Source of the DNA: Mucilaginibacter sp. UR6-1
Lineage (GTDB): Bacteria; Bacteroidota; Bacteroidia; Sphingobacteriales; Sphingobacteriaceae
Direction: 5' to 3'
NCBI RefSeq assembly: GCF_020880975.1
Contig: NZ_JAJIWP010000001.1
Coordinates: 620,001 to 684,000 of the forward strand
Length of the DNA: 64,000 nucleotides
Shown: piece after piece, positions 1-7,747 of the stretch
Layout: the number at the start of each line of letters is the position of its first letter
Position numbering within the stretch: the first letter of the stretch is position 1
The notes under the pieces: model-generated
Databases searched by the model: none
Told to the model about the DNA's origin: nothing
Seen by the model: only the letters and a program-made list of their open reading frames with translations
Made by a program: the position numbers and the translations under genes

Positions 1-1
1 C

Positions 2-598
2 CTGCCTTATACACGTACAGTAAACGGGCAAATAGTGAATGATACGGTTAGAGGGAATAAAGGGCCCTACGCCTTGTTTATTCGCGATCAGGTGGGGATG
101 TTTTTGGGCGCAAAACCCGGAACAAAGATAGCCGATAAGGAGTCGAACATGAACCATGCCGACCACAACTCAGGTGTGTTTATGGTAAAATACCCGATGT
201 ATCCAACGCCTGATCCAAACCGTATCACTTCAGCTTATGCCGAAGTTCGCTTGTCAGAAATTTATTATTCGCTGGCCGAATGTTTGTACCGTAAGGGTGA
301 TAAGGCAGGCGCGGCAGCTCAGCTTAACCAGGTAAGAAAACGTAATTATCCTGCTAATTCGCCAAGTTTATATACGCTTGACGGTAGCCAGCTAACAGAT
401 CAGGAGATGCTTGATGAATGGGGCAGGGAGTTTTTGGGTGAGAACAGACGACGTACGGATTTAATACGCTGGGGCGTATTTAACACCGGTACCTGGTGGG
501 ATAAAAAACCGGATGCTGATGATCATACCATTATTTTCCCTATCGGACGTGATATAATGAATGTAAATCCGCAGATGAAACAAAACCCGGGTTATTAA
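2..598 (+). CDS. SusD/RagB family nutrient-binding outer-membrane lipoprotein, C-terminal part
   Basis: This is the 3' end of a SusD/RagB-type gene cut by the window edge. The frame is open back to base 2, so the GTG at 35 is not a real start. SusD proteins are surface lipoproteins that work with a SusC TonB-dependent transporter to capture glycans or peptides. The family features visible are the C-terminal helical stretch with the AEVRLSEIYYSLAECLYRKG pattern, a following LNQVRKR, the segment WGREFLGENRRRTDLIRWG, and an ending of the type IFPIGRDIMNVNPQMKQNPGY, which is typical of the last residues of SusD proteins. The missing N-terminus and lipobox lie upstream, where a SusC partner is also expected. 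The substrate cannot be told from this fragment. Confidence 0.9.
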   Translation: MPYTRTVNGQIVNDTVRGNKGPYALFIRDQVGMFLGAKPGTKIADKESNMNHADHNSGVFMVKYPMYPTPDPNRITSAYAEVRLSEIYYSLAECLYRKGDKAGAAAQLNQVRKRNYPANSPSLYTLDGSQLTDQEMLDEWGREFLGENRRRTDLIRWGVFNTGTWWDKKPDADDHTIIFPIGRDIMNVNPQMKQNPGY

Positions 599-640
599 TA
601 ATAATGCCTGCTATCTGAAAAGATAGCAGGCATTATTATT
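597..640. terminator. Bidirectional intrinsic terminator
   Basis: A perfect 20-bp inverted repeat (597-616 with 621-640) has a GAAA tetraloop. It lies just after the susD stop and 16 bp before the 3' end of the convergent usher-like gene. A/T-rich arms supply a T-rich tail in both directions, so it can serve both genes. Confidence 0.85.
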
Positions 641-655
641 TGTTAATATGTGCTA

Positions 656-3436
656 TTAAAACTGCTTTACTATAACTTTACGGCGCTCATCAACAAGGTT
701 AAATTCCAGTTGTTTATTGTTGCCGGTATTTATATTTACCTGCTGTTTTTGGTTGGTTATCGCGTATTGGGCAGGGTCAGCTTCAATACTTACCTGGTAA
801 TTATTAACAGGTAATGGTAATTCAAATTCGCCTGCTTCATTAGTGAGCGTAGTAAAAACTAAATTTTTATCGTTTACGGCTACCACCTTAATGCCTTCAA
901 GTACTGGTGCCGTTGATACGTAGGCTTGTTTTACAACCTTGATTTTGCCCATCAGCCAACCGCTTTTTACAAGAGGTATGGCCATTTTTTTGTTACCAGA
1001 CAGATCAATGGTTACCTGTCCGGGTAGGTTCCATCCGTTTGAACGTAACAGGTTGAGCGAGTAAACGCCTTCTTTAATAGCGATGTATTCAACCATGCCT
1101 TTTTTATCACTCACCGTATTCATTCTGCCGGAGTTTTGTTGGTTTTTATCAGCAATATTTATTACAAGGCCTTCCAGTGGCTGCTCGCCGTTATCCCATT
1201 GGTTATTGTGATTTGCATCATTATAGAAACTGATCTTTAGCTTTTTAGTACCCGGGGCGCTTGTACGGTCAAACCGCTTAACCACACCAATACGTGTTTG
1301 CAGGTTATAGTTGTTGTTAACGGTGGAGTAAGCATTATAAAAACATTCGCCTGATAGTTGCCACCCGTTTGTAACACGGTATTGTACCTGTGCGTTAACC
1401 GAATGGTTGCTGCTTATTTTATATGCCGTGTAGTTAAAGTAATCGGTAATGTTAACGCTAAGCTTATTGTTAAACGCGGTAAAATGCACATCGGGCCCAA
1501 ATGAGTAAGCATAGTACTTGCCGCCTGCCTGTGTAGCTATGGCTTCTTCTGATAAATAAAAGGGCGCGTTTTGTAATAAAGAATGTATGCCCCACCAACG
1601 ATCATTGTAATTTGCCATGATGCGGAATGACCTGTAATTTCGTTCATTAAGCCGGGTGTTGTCGCTGTTGGTTGCTCCAAAGTCACCCAGGATAGTCACT
1701 TGGCGGCTGCCGTTAAAAGCATACATCAGATCAATCCCTAATCGTTTTGAAGATGAGCGCAATGATCCATTAACGTTTAAAACAGGAGCGTACTGATTGT
1801 TTGATCGGCTTAATGATTGATTGAGTAAATAAGGATGCACACCCAGGTTTAAACGCCCTGACGAAATGTTAACGCCTGTTTCGTACGTAGCGGTGTTATT
1901 GTAAAGGCCCGCATATAATAATAAAGTATCAGTTAAATAGCGTGGTGCATTTTTAATTAAGGCGTACCGGGAGAATATGCTGAATGTTTTATTTAAGCGG
2001 TAATTAACCCTGTTGTTAAGCGATATGCTGCCACGCTGCAAGCCGCTGTAATAATTTGTGCTGTAATAATTATTAAAATTTAAACCCACACGTTCGCCCT
2101 GGTATGAGTAATTAACCCCTGCCGCACCCCCTGTTTTATTTTCAGTTGTACCTTTAACTGTTTCATTACTTAATCCGGCTTTAATTTCAAGGGCATGGTT
2201 ATTACCGGTTGCTATAGCAAAACGGCCATTCACTAAACGGGTTTGTATTCGCGTAAGCGGATTATTGTTAAATATTGCCGCAACATTACCTTCGCCTAAC
2301 TTGCTGTTGTAACGATAGTTTAACGCCGCGCTTGTTGCAAATGGTAACTGCTGGTTGGTTTGAGTAAATAATAAATAGCTGTTTTGTATACCATATACAT
2401 CAAAGGCGCTGTGGCTGCCGGTATTTACCGAAAGTTTGATGCCCCGGCCAAATAAAGAAAAATCGAGGTTATCCATCACATTGCCAATGCGTATGCCAAT
2501 ATGTTTGCCTGTATAGTTTATCCAGGTATCAAACCCGTCAGCAGCATTTATACGGGTATAGTAATTAAGGTTAAGGTTGTAATCAATACGCTCATCACTA
2601 CCGGGCAGTATATTGCCGCTGGTTGATAAGGTGTAATAATTAACAGCCTGATTCATGTTAGTATAACTTATACCTGAAATATTACCCATGTCATGCTGGG
2701 CAGCGGCAATGTCGGCCCGACGGCTACCAAGGCTGGTTACCTGCACCACGCTGGTTGATAGTGGTGTGCCTGACGCGTCTGCCACTTCAGCAATAACATT
2801 AAATTCCGGCGTTAGGCCATTGTTATTCATTTTTAAATAATTCGCCTCAACTTCAATAATCTGCCTGCTGCCCGGGTCAAGCTGTATCGTGCGCAAAGGG
2901 TTCAATATCTGCAAGCCTGTGGGGTTTGCGGTTAATTTCATTACCACCCGGGTAGGTGCGTACCCCTGGTTAACACAGCGGAAACGAAGCGTTGCTTTAC
3001 CATTTGTAGTGTTAATATAAACCACAGGATCAAGTGCTGTTACATGTACCTGCCCAGCCTGATCAATGCTCAATACTAACTTTGCGCTAATGGATTGGCC
3101 GTTGTTCAGGTTTTTATAAGTAACGCCAATAAATGGCGTTGGGTTGCTCAGCAATTCTGCTGATGGCAAAAACTTCACCGGGATATTTTGTATAGTACCT
3201 GGTTGTAAAATAATGGTATCGGGCATTGATAGCAGGTTGCCTTCAACAGGTGATGCAAGTTTGAGGGTTGCGGCTGAACTGCCATTGTTTTTTATAATGA
3301 GCTTTGTGCTGATCAGATCCCGCTTTGAAACCATAACTGTATCCTGCTCAAAATGGCAGTCAAGGGGTTTAACCTGAGCGCTTAGGCCGGGTAAAAACAA
3401 CACATTACAAATAATAAACAGCAACAGCCTCTTCAC
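656..3436 (-). CDS. Usher-like outer-membrane beta-barrel assembly protein (candidate)
   Basis: 926 residues with a signal peptide cut near residue 20 (LSA|Q). Two Ig-like beta-sandwich regions (about 22-125 and 126-240) come first. A long stretch of about 475 residues (255-730) alternates polar and aromatic residues and is rich in Asn/Tyr/Gly, as in outer-membrane strands. Two small beta domains close it: 731-825 carries an SdrB-like NDANHNNQWDNGE calcium-type loop, and 826-926 looks like a carboxypeptidase-regulatory fold. An N-terminal periplasmic domain, a ~24-strand-size barrel and two C-terminal beta domains is the plan of fimbrial ushers. The divergent neighbours are a pilin-like, a chaperone-like and an adhesin-like gene, which supports the same role. 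I cannot see an obvious plug domain. It could instead be another large surface or export barrel. The barrel and secretion calls are firm; the usher function is inferred. Confidence 0.6.
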   Translation of the reverse strand: MKRLLLFIICNVLFLPGLSAQVKPLDCHFEQDTVMVSKRDLISTKLIIKNNGSSAATLKLASPVEGNLLSMPDTIILQPGTIQNIPVKFLPSAELLSNPTPFIGVTYKNLNNGQSISAKLVLSIDQAGQVHVTALDPVVYINTTNGKATLRFRCVNQGYAPTRVVMKLTANPTGLQILNPLRTIQLDPGSRQIIEVEANYLKMNNNGLTPEFNVIAEVADASGTPLSTSVVQVTSLGSRRADIAAAQHDMGNISGISYTNMNQAVNYYTLSTSGNILPGSDERIDYNLNLNYYTRINAADGFDTWINYTGKHIGIRIGNVMDNLDFSLFGRGIKLSVNTGSHSAFDVYGIQNSYLLFTQTNQQLPFATSAALNYRYNSKLGEGNVAAIFNNNPLTRIQTRLVNGRFAIATGNNHALEIKAGLSNETVKGTTENKTGGAAGVNYSYQGERVGLNFNNYYSTNYYSGLQRGSISLNNRVNYRLNKTFSIFSRYALIKNAPRYLTDTLLLYAGLYNNTATYETGVNISSGRLNLGVHPYLLNQSLSRSNNQYAPVLNVNGSLRSSSKRLGIDLMYAFNGSRQVTILGDFGATNSDNTRLNERNYRSFRIMANYNDRWWGIHSLLQNAPFYLSEEAIATQAGGKYYAYSFGPDVHFTAFNNKLSVNITDYFNYTAYKISSNHSVNAQVQYRVTNGWQLSGECFYNAYSTVNNNYNLQTRIGVVKRFDRTSAPGTKKLKISFYNDANHNNQWDNGEQPLEGLVINIADKNQQNSGRMNTVSDKKGMVEYIAIKEGVYSLNLLRSNGWNLPGQVTIDLSGNKKMAIPLVKSGWLMGKIKVVKQAYVSTAPVLEGIKVVAVNDKNLVFTTLTNEAGEFELPLPVNNYQVSIEADPAQYAITNQKQQVNINTGNNKQLEFNLVDERRKVIVKQF

Positions 3437-3501
3437 AACAGTTACAGTATATGTACAGGTATTAATCAGGGTATATTACATATAGTTTAAAAATCGGTTT
3501 G

Positions 3502-3522
3502 CAAGAAAAAAATAATTTCTTG
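3502..3522. promoter_or_regulatory. Small inverted repeat in the divergent promoter region
   Basis: A 7-bp inverted repeat (3502-3508 with 3516-3522, CAAGAAA/TTTCTTG) lies in the 151-bp gap between the divergent usher-like and pilin-like genes. It could be an operator for a dimeric regulator or chance in AT-rich DNA. I could not place a convincing Bacteroidota -33/-7 promoter here. Confidence 0.2.
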
Positions 3523-3587
3523 TAACCATGTTATTTTCTTTTACGTTAAACACTGAAAGAAAGTTCAATAACTCTTAATTAATTTCC

Positions 3588-4127
3588 ATGAAAAAAATTT
3601 TAACTGTTTTATTCGTAACAGTTGTGGCAGGCCTGGGCGCTGCACACGCACAATCAACTATTGGTACAACCAATGTTCACGTACAATTAACAGATGTGTT
3701 ATCACTGACAGTGAACGACCCGGATGTGTACATCAATTTTGCTAATGAGGCCGATTACAAAAATGGAGTAGAAGTACCCATGAGCAGTCACCTCACGGTA
3801 ACCAGTAATCAAAACTATACTTTGAATGTTAAATGTGCTGGTAATCTGACTGGTACAGGTAGTAATGCTGATGTGCTTTCGCCTTCTGTGTTACGTGTGG
3901 AGATGCCGGCGGGTGGTAATAATACCAGTTTAGGTGTTACGCCGGCTGTAGCTAATGGTTTATCACAAAGTGATTTTTCTTTACTTACAAGTGCTTTGCC
4001 TGCTGTGCAAAAGGCTTTGGATGTTACCTATTCAGTACCTGCGGCCATATCAAATACCAGTGCAATTTTAGGTAAAAATGCCGATACCTATACAACTGTA
4101 GTTACCTATACAGTGACTGCAAACTAA
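3588..4127 (+). CDS. Secreted pilin-like subunit
   Basis: 179 residues with a signal peptide (MKKILTVLFVTVVAGLGAAHA|Q). The mature protein of about 158 residues is all-beta in character and ends in an alternating strand (TYTTVVTYTVTAN). Its mature N-terminus (TTNVHVQLTDVLSLTV) also alternates, as a donor strand would. Residues about 36-179 align by eye with the last 133 residues of the adhesin-like protein at 4989-6404: shared pattern NDPDVYINF/NHTDVNLVF, YKNGVEVPMSSHLTV/YANGVNADMSNHLTL, YSVPA, and TYxTxxTYTxxA at the end. It is followed 38 bp later by a PapD-like chaperone gene. Size, signal peptide and context suit a fibre subunit, perhaps of the spore-coat-U/DUF4402 type. No function is proven. 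Confidence 0.65.
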   Translation: MKKILTVLFVTVVAGLGAAHAQSTIGTTNVHVQLTDVLSLTVNDPDVYINFANEADYKNGVEVPMSSHLTVTSNQNYTLNVKCAGNLTGTGSNADVLSPSVLRVEMPAGGNNTSLGVTPAVANGLSQSDFSLLTSALPAVQKALDVTYSVPAAISNTSAILGKNADTYTTVVTYTVTAN

Positions 4128-4165
4128 TAAATTCAATATTAACTTTAAAGAAACAAAGAAGTGCA

Positions 4166-5014
4166 ATGAAAATGGCTTTTAATATAGTAAAACCGCTGTC
4201 ATTGTGCTTTTTTGTTTTATTTAATATCATCACTTTATGCGGATCAGTAAGCGGGCAATCGGTATCGGTAAGCCCTTCCCGCATTTTTTTTTCAGGCAAT
4301 GCCGGGCAGGAGCTAACTGAACAGGTTACGCTTAATAATTCAGGTTCCGTCCCCGTTATTTTTCGCTCCTCAATTATGGATTGGAGGCGCGATAGCGTGG
4401 GTGAAAAATATTACTCTCCGGCAAATACCCTGTCTTCATCAAACGCATCGTGGCTCGAGGTAAAACCCAACGTAGTTACCGTGCCTGCAAATGGGGTAGC
4501 TGTAATTACAGTAACTATGCACGTGCCTGCCAAGTTGCCCCAAACATCAACAGTTACCAATTCAATGCTTTTTTTTACGCAGATAAATGAACAACTGGCT
4601 AAAAGTACAATCAAAGGCAATTCACCCAGGATAGGTGTTTCGGTTAAGCTTGAGTTTGGCGTTCATGTATACTTTACGCCGCCGGGTGCATCATCAAAAG
4701 AGCTGGATATAGTAGCGTTTGACGATAGGGGCAATGTTGCTGTAAAAACCAAACAGGTAAGGCGTTTTGCTATCAGGATAAAAAGTACCGGTAATGTGGT
4801 TACTGATGGCAACCTGCGGTTTGATGTTACTAACCAGGTAACCGGTGATGAGGTTAAGGTTGAACCTCGCGCCATAAGTTTGTTACCTGGTAGCGAACAG
4901 TTGGTTTATCTTGATCTGCCTGTAACCCTAAACGGTAAATATATATTGGTTGCCTTGCTTGACAGTGGTGAAGAAACGAGCTTAAAAGTTGCAAAAAAAG
5001 AATTGGATTTTTAG
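4166..5014 (+). CDS. PapD-like periplasmic pilus chaperone
   Basis: 282 residues with a signal peptide (cut near SVSG|Q, residue 30) and two Ig-like domains. The N-terminal one (about 32-180) begins VSPSRIFFSGNAGQ, like the first strand of fimbrial chaperones in which a conserved Arg (here R39) anchors the subunit carboxylate. A later strand GVSVKLEFGVHVYFTP resembles the chaperone strand leading to the interdomain hinge. The C-terminal domain (about 185-282) ends near the stop. Chaperones of this kind donate a strand to unfolded pilins in the periplasm and hand them to the usher. The gene sits between a pilin-like gene and an adhesin-like gene and overlaps the latter by 26 bp, which suggests coupled translation. 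Assignment rests on pattern and context. Confidence 0.68.
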   Translation: MKMAFNIVKPLSLCFFVLFNIITLCGSVSGQSVSVSPSRIFFSGNAGQELTEQVTLNNSGSVPVIFRSSIMDWRRDSVGEKYYSPANTLSSSNASWLEVKPNVVTVPANGVAVITVTMHVPAKLPQTSTVTNSMLFFTQINEQLAKSTIKGNSPRIGVSVKLEFGVHVYFTPPGASSKELDIVAFDDRGNVAVKTKQVRRFAIRIKSTGNVVTDGNLRFDVTNQVTGDEVKVEPRAISLLPGSEQLVYLDLPVTLNGKYILVALLDSGEETSLKVAKKELDF

Positions 5015-6404
5015 GATAGGTAAGATAGTAGTTGTTTGTTTATTGACGGTTAGTGCTAATGCCTACAGCCAGGTAAACTTCAACATCACTGCCGACAATA
5101 TTAAATCAGCAAACCTGTATGTTGATAATGGATCAACCACGTTTGCAACTGTGCTTAGCGTGGCCCCAACAATAAACTTATCTGCGTCATCAAGTACCTT
5201 AACGAACGGCAATGGTGCAACTGTCAACGTAAACCAGGTAACAGCGCGTATTATTGGTACCGGTGGTGGGGTTGCCAACTTACTTGATATTGCTACGGTA
5301 CCTACCATCACATTATCAACCAGTCCGCAGGCTATTTATTCATCCCTTATTGGTACACTTGCCGGCGGGCGCATTACACTGCGCTATACGTTGCCCAATC
5401 TTAGTGCAACAATATGGAGAGCGGGTACATATACTACTAACCTAAATTTTGCCCTGATTGGTATTAATATAGGCACGTTAAGCCCTACAATTGTACCTTT
5501 AAATATCAATGTTGCCGCATTTGTAACTATCCCTGCATCGCTTTCGGCAGTGCAATTGGATATTAATTCGCTTAATTATTATCGCAGCCAAACTGCAAGT
5601 ACCACACAAAACGTATTGTTTACGGCAACGGTTCCGGTTGGTATCAGGCTCAGGTCAAACACATCGGCTTTTACTTACAGTAACGGATATTCGGGTGCGG
5701 CTGATCCCGCGACTACCGTAAACCGTACAGGCGTGCAGATTACCTCTCCAACTGCAAGTACAATGGTTAACCCGGTAACAAGTTATACTAATCTCACATC
5801 CGCCGGTGGTTTAAGCGTGCCTGCAGGTAACCAGCAAACCAATACATTCACTTACAGTATTAGCCCGGCTAACCTGAAGCTTGGTTTTAAGCAAAAGGGT
5901 ACCTACACGGCCAATCTTACGCAAGAGTATTTTGATGCCGGATCTCCGGTACAGGCTACTTCAAAAAGTATAAGTTATCCTGTTACGGTAAATGTGGCCG
6001 ATATTGCGGAACTCAAAGTTAACCATACTGATGTTAACCTTGTTTTTAACAGCGTATCGCGTTATGCTAATGGCGTTAATGCTGATATGTCAAATCATCT
6101 TACATTAAGCAAAACAACGCCCTACGAGGTTTATGTAAAGGCATCAGGCACAACATTAAACAGCGCTAACGGCACATTACCAATAAGCATTATAGATATT
6201 TTACCTGTACCTGCATCAGGCAGCAATTTTAATACAGTTACGCTTTCTGCTTCATCCCAAAAGCTGTTTTCATCAGCAGTTGCCGAAATTGACAGGGTGT
6301 TGAGCGTACGCTACTCCGTGCCTGCATCAAAGGTGGCTCAACTATTAAGTAAACCGGCTACTACTTATAATACAACCATAACATATACCATGGTAGCACC
6401 CTGA
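4989..6404 (+). CDS. Large secreted adhesin-like protein with a pilin-like C-terminal domain
   Basis: 471 residues from a TTG start inside the 3' end of the chaperone gene. That start is chosen because it alone gives a full signal peptide (cut near NAYS|Q, residue 28). The mature protein is rich in Ser/Thr/Asn and all-beta. About 28-180 and 180-335 look like two successive beta domains. 339-471 is clearly related to the small pilin-like protein at 3588-4127, including the last strand. A long N-terminal region plus a pilin domain is the layout of two-domain tip adhesins in chaperone-usher pili. The overlap with the chaperone gene suggests translational coupling. The ligand is unknown, and no cysteines or lectin motifs are visible. 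Confidence 0.62.
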   Translation: MQKKNWIFRIGKIVVVCLLTVSANAYSQVNFNITADNIKSANLYVDNGSTTFATVLSVAPTINLSASSSTLTNGNGATVNVNQVTARIIGTGGGVANLLDIATVPTITLSTSPQAIYSSLIGTLAGGRITLRYTLPNLSATIWRAGTYTTNLNFALIGINIGTLSPTIVPLNINVAAFVTIPASLSAVQLDINSLNYYRSQTASTTQNVLFTATVPVGIRLRSNTSAFTYSNGYSGAADPATTVNRTGVQITSPTASTMVNPVTSYTNLTSAGGLSVPAGNQQTNTFTYSISPANLKLGFKQKGTYTANLTQEYFDAGSPVQATSKSISYPVTVNVADIAELKVNHTDVNLVFNSVSRYANGVNADMSNHLTLSKTTPYEVYVKASGTTLNSANGTLPISIIDILPVPASGSNFNTVTLSASSQKLFSSAVAEIDRVLSVRYSVPASKVAQLLSKPATTYNTTITYTMVAP

Positions 6405-6587
6405 TTGCTGTTAACTGCGATTGTTTGTATTAGTGCCTCTTACTCCGGTAGCTAACTTACTGTATTTTGCCGCCCTGGCTCATTATCCAATTGTACTGGA
6501 GTATCACACATCGCTTCATCTTTTAAAACACGGGGTATTCTGATCAAAGAAACTGTTGAGATGATAGCTTAACAATAAACTTGTTTA

Positions 6588-7475
6588 TCACATTATATAA
6601 AATGTTTCCGGCTTGCTTTTCTGTTCAGGTTCAGGTAGGTTGGCCATCTCCATTAAATTACGCTCTATGGTGTTTGATAGCGTGGTCATTGGTGTATCTG
6701 TAGGTTTGTTTTCAAAAGGGTCCTGCATTAATATTGCTGTGCGTTCTATAGAGATAAATAGCACAGGCACTATGGTAGCCAAGCAAATTTCAATGGCCCA
6801 GTGGTGGTCGTCCAAACCGAAGGGAAATATGGTTGTTAAAGCATATATTAAAAAATGGATCAGCACACTATATGAACGGGGGAACACTGTGTTCTTAATA
6901 CGTTCGCATTTGCCCATTGAATCAGTTAACCGCTGTAGCGTACTATCCAACTGAACTTGTTTATTGTTATTAAGGTTATAGTGTTCGCTTAATTCAGCTA
7001 ATTGTTCGGCATGTTGCGATAGCAATAAATTGGGCCTGTTACTGCTGTCTGAGCCTGATTTATGCATGTACTGATCAACCTTTTCTGTAGCCGGGCACTT
7101 TCTTAAACCTTCGGCCAATGCGTAGCACCATACCGACTGCCTCATAGCAAAGTCCTTAATATATCCGGATTTTTGAGCATCATTCGGCATAAATTGCAAC
7201 AACTGGCGGATAAGCGTACGGCTGTCATTTACTATAGCCCCCCAAATTATTCGCGCTTCCCACCAACGTTCGTATGATTGAGCTGTACGGAAAGCCAGAA
7301 GTAGTGATAAAAGTGTTCCGATCAATGCAGAAACGCTAAGCGGGATGGTGAGGTCTTTAAAAAACGTGAAATAATCAAGCATGCCTACAAGGCAGGCGTA
7401 TAAAAAAATGGCCAGCACGTCCCATTTAATCAATTTTAAAAAAAAGGTTATTGATATCTGTTTGGCTAATAGCAT
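6588..7475 (-). CDS. Bestrophin-family anion channel
   Basis: 295 residues, the usual length for bacterial bestrophins (UPF0187). Two hydrophobic segments near the N-terminus (about 20-70) are followed by the family signature LAFRTAQSYERWWEARIIWG, then RTLIRQ. Later hydrophobic segments near 205-250 end with DPFENKPTDTPM, the conserved acidic region. Bacterial homologues form pentameric inner-membrane channels for anions or, in some, cations. The gene stands alone. Its start is 272 bp downstream (in minus orientation) of the sigma54-activator stop, with an AAT repeat in that gap. Selectivity cannot be read from the sequence. Confidence 0.88.
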   Translation of the reverse strand: MLLAKQISITFFLKLIKWDVLAIFLYACLVGMLDYFTFFKDLTIPLSVSALIGTLLSLLLAFRTAQSYERWWEARIIWGAIVNDSRTLIRQLLQFMPNDAQKSGYIKDFAMRQSVWCYALAEGLRKCPATEKVDQYMHKSGSDSSNRPNLLLSQHAEQLAELSEHYNLNNNKQVQLDSTLQRLTDSMGKCERIKNTVFPRSYSVLIHFLIYALTTIFPFGLDDHHWAIEICLATIVPVLFISIERTAILMQDPFENKPTDTPMTTLSNTIERNLMEMANLPEPEQKSKPETFYIM

Positions 7476-7654
7476 ATTCTATATTATTAATATCCGGAAA
7501 ATTCGTTAACGAAGCGAAAGTTTAAACAGTAGTTTTTTTATAAAGTTTTAATGTATTGTATAACAACCGGCATAACATCTATACAAATAATGATGTACGG
7601 GTAAAGGTTAATAATGAGGATTTGTATTTATATTATTGAAAGCCAGTATTTTGC

Positions 7655-7676
7655 AATAATAATAATAATAATAATA
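7655..7676. repeat. AAT trinucleotide microsatellite
   Basis: Seven tandem AAT units plus one base lie in the 272-bp gap upstream of the bestrophin gene. They are about 180 bp before its start codon and downstream of the sigma54 activator's stop. The rest of the gap is AT-rich with no other clear element. Confidence 0.9.
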
Positions 7677-7747
7677 GGTTGGGCGGGAAGGATAGGTTAT
7701 GGTATTAGCCCGAAATGAATACGTGGTTGAACCATAGTTACAGCGTG

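Noticed and set aside
35..598. GTG at 35 as the start of the SusD-like gene
   Set aside because: The frame is open to the window edge and the protein begins in the middle of the family; it is a truncated gene.
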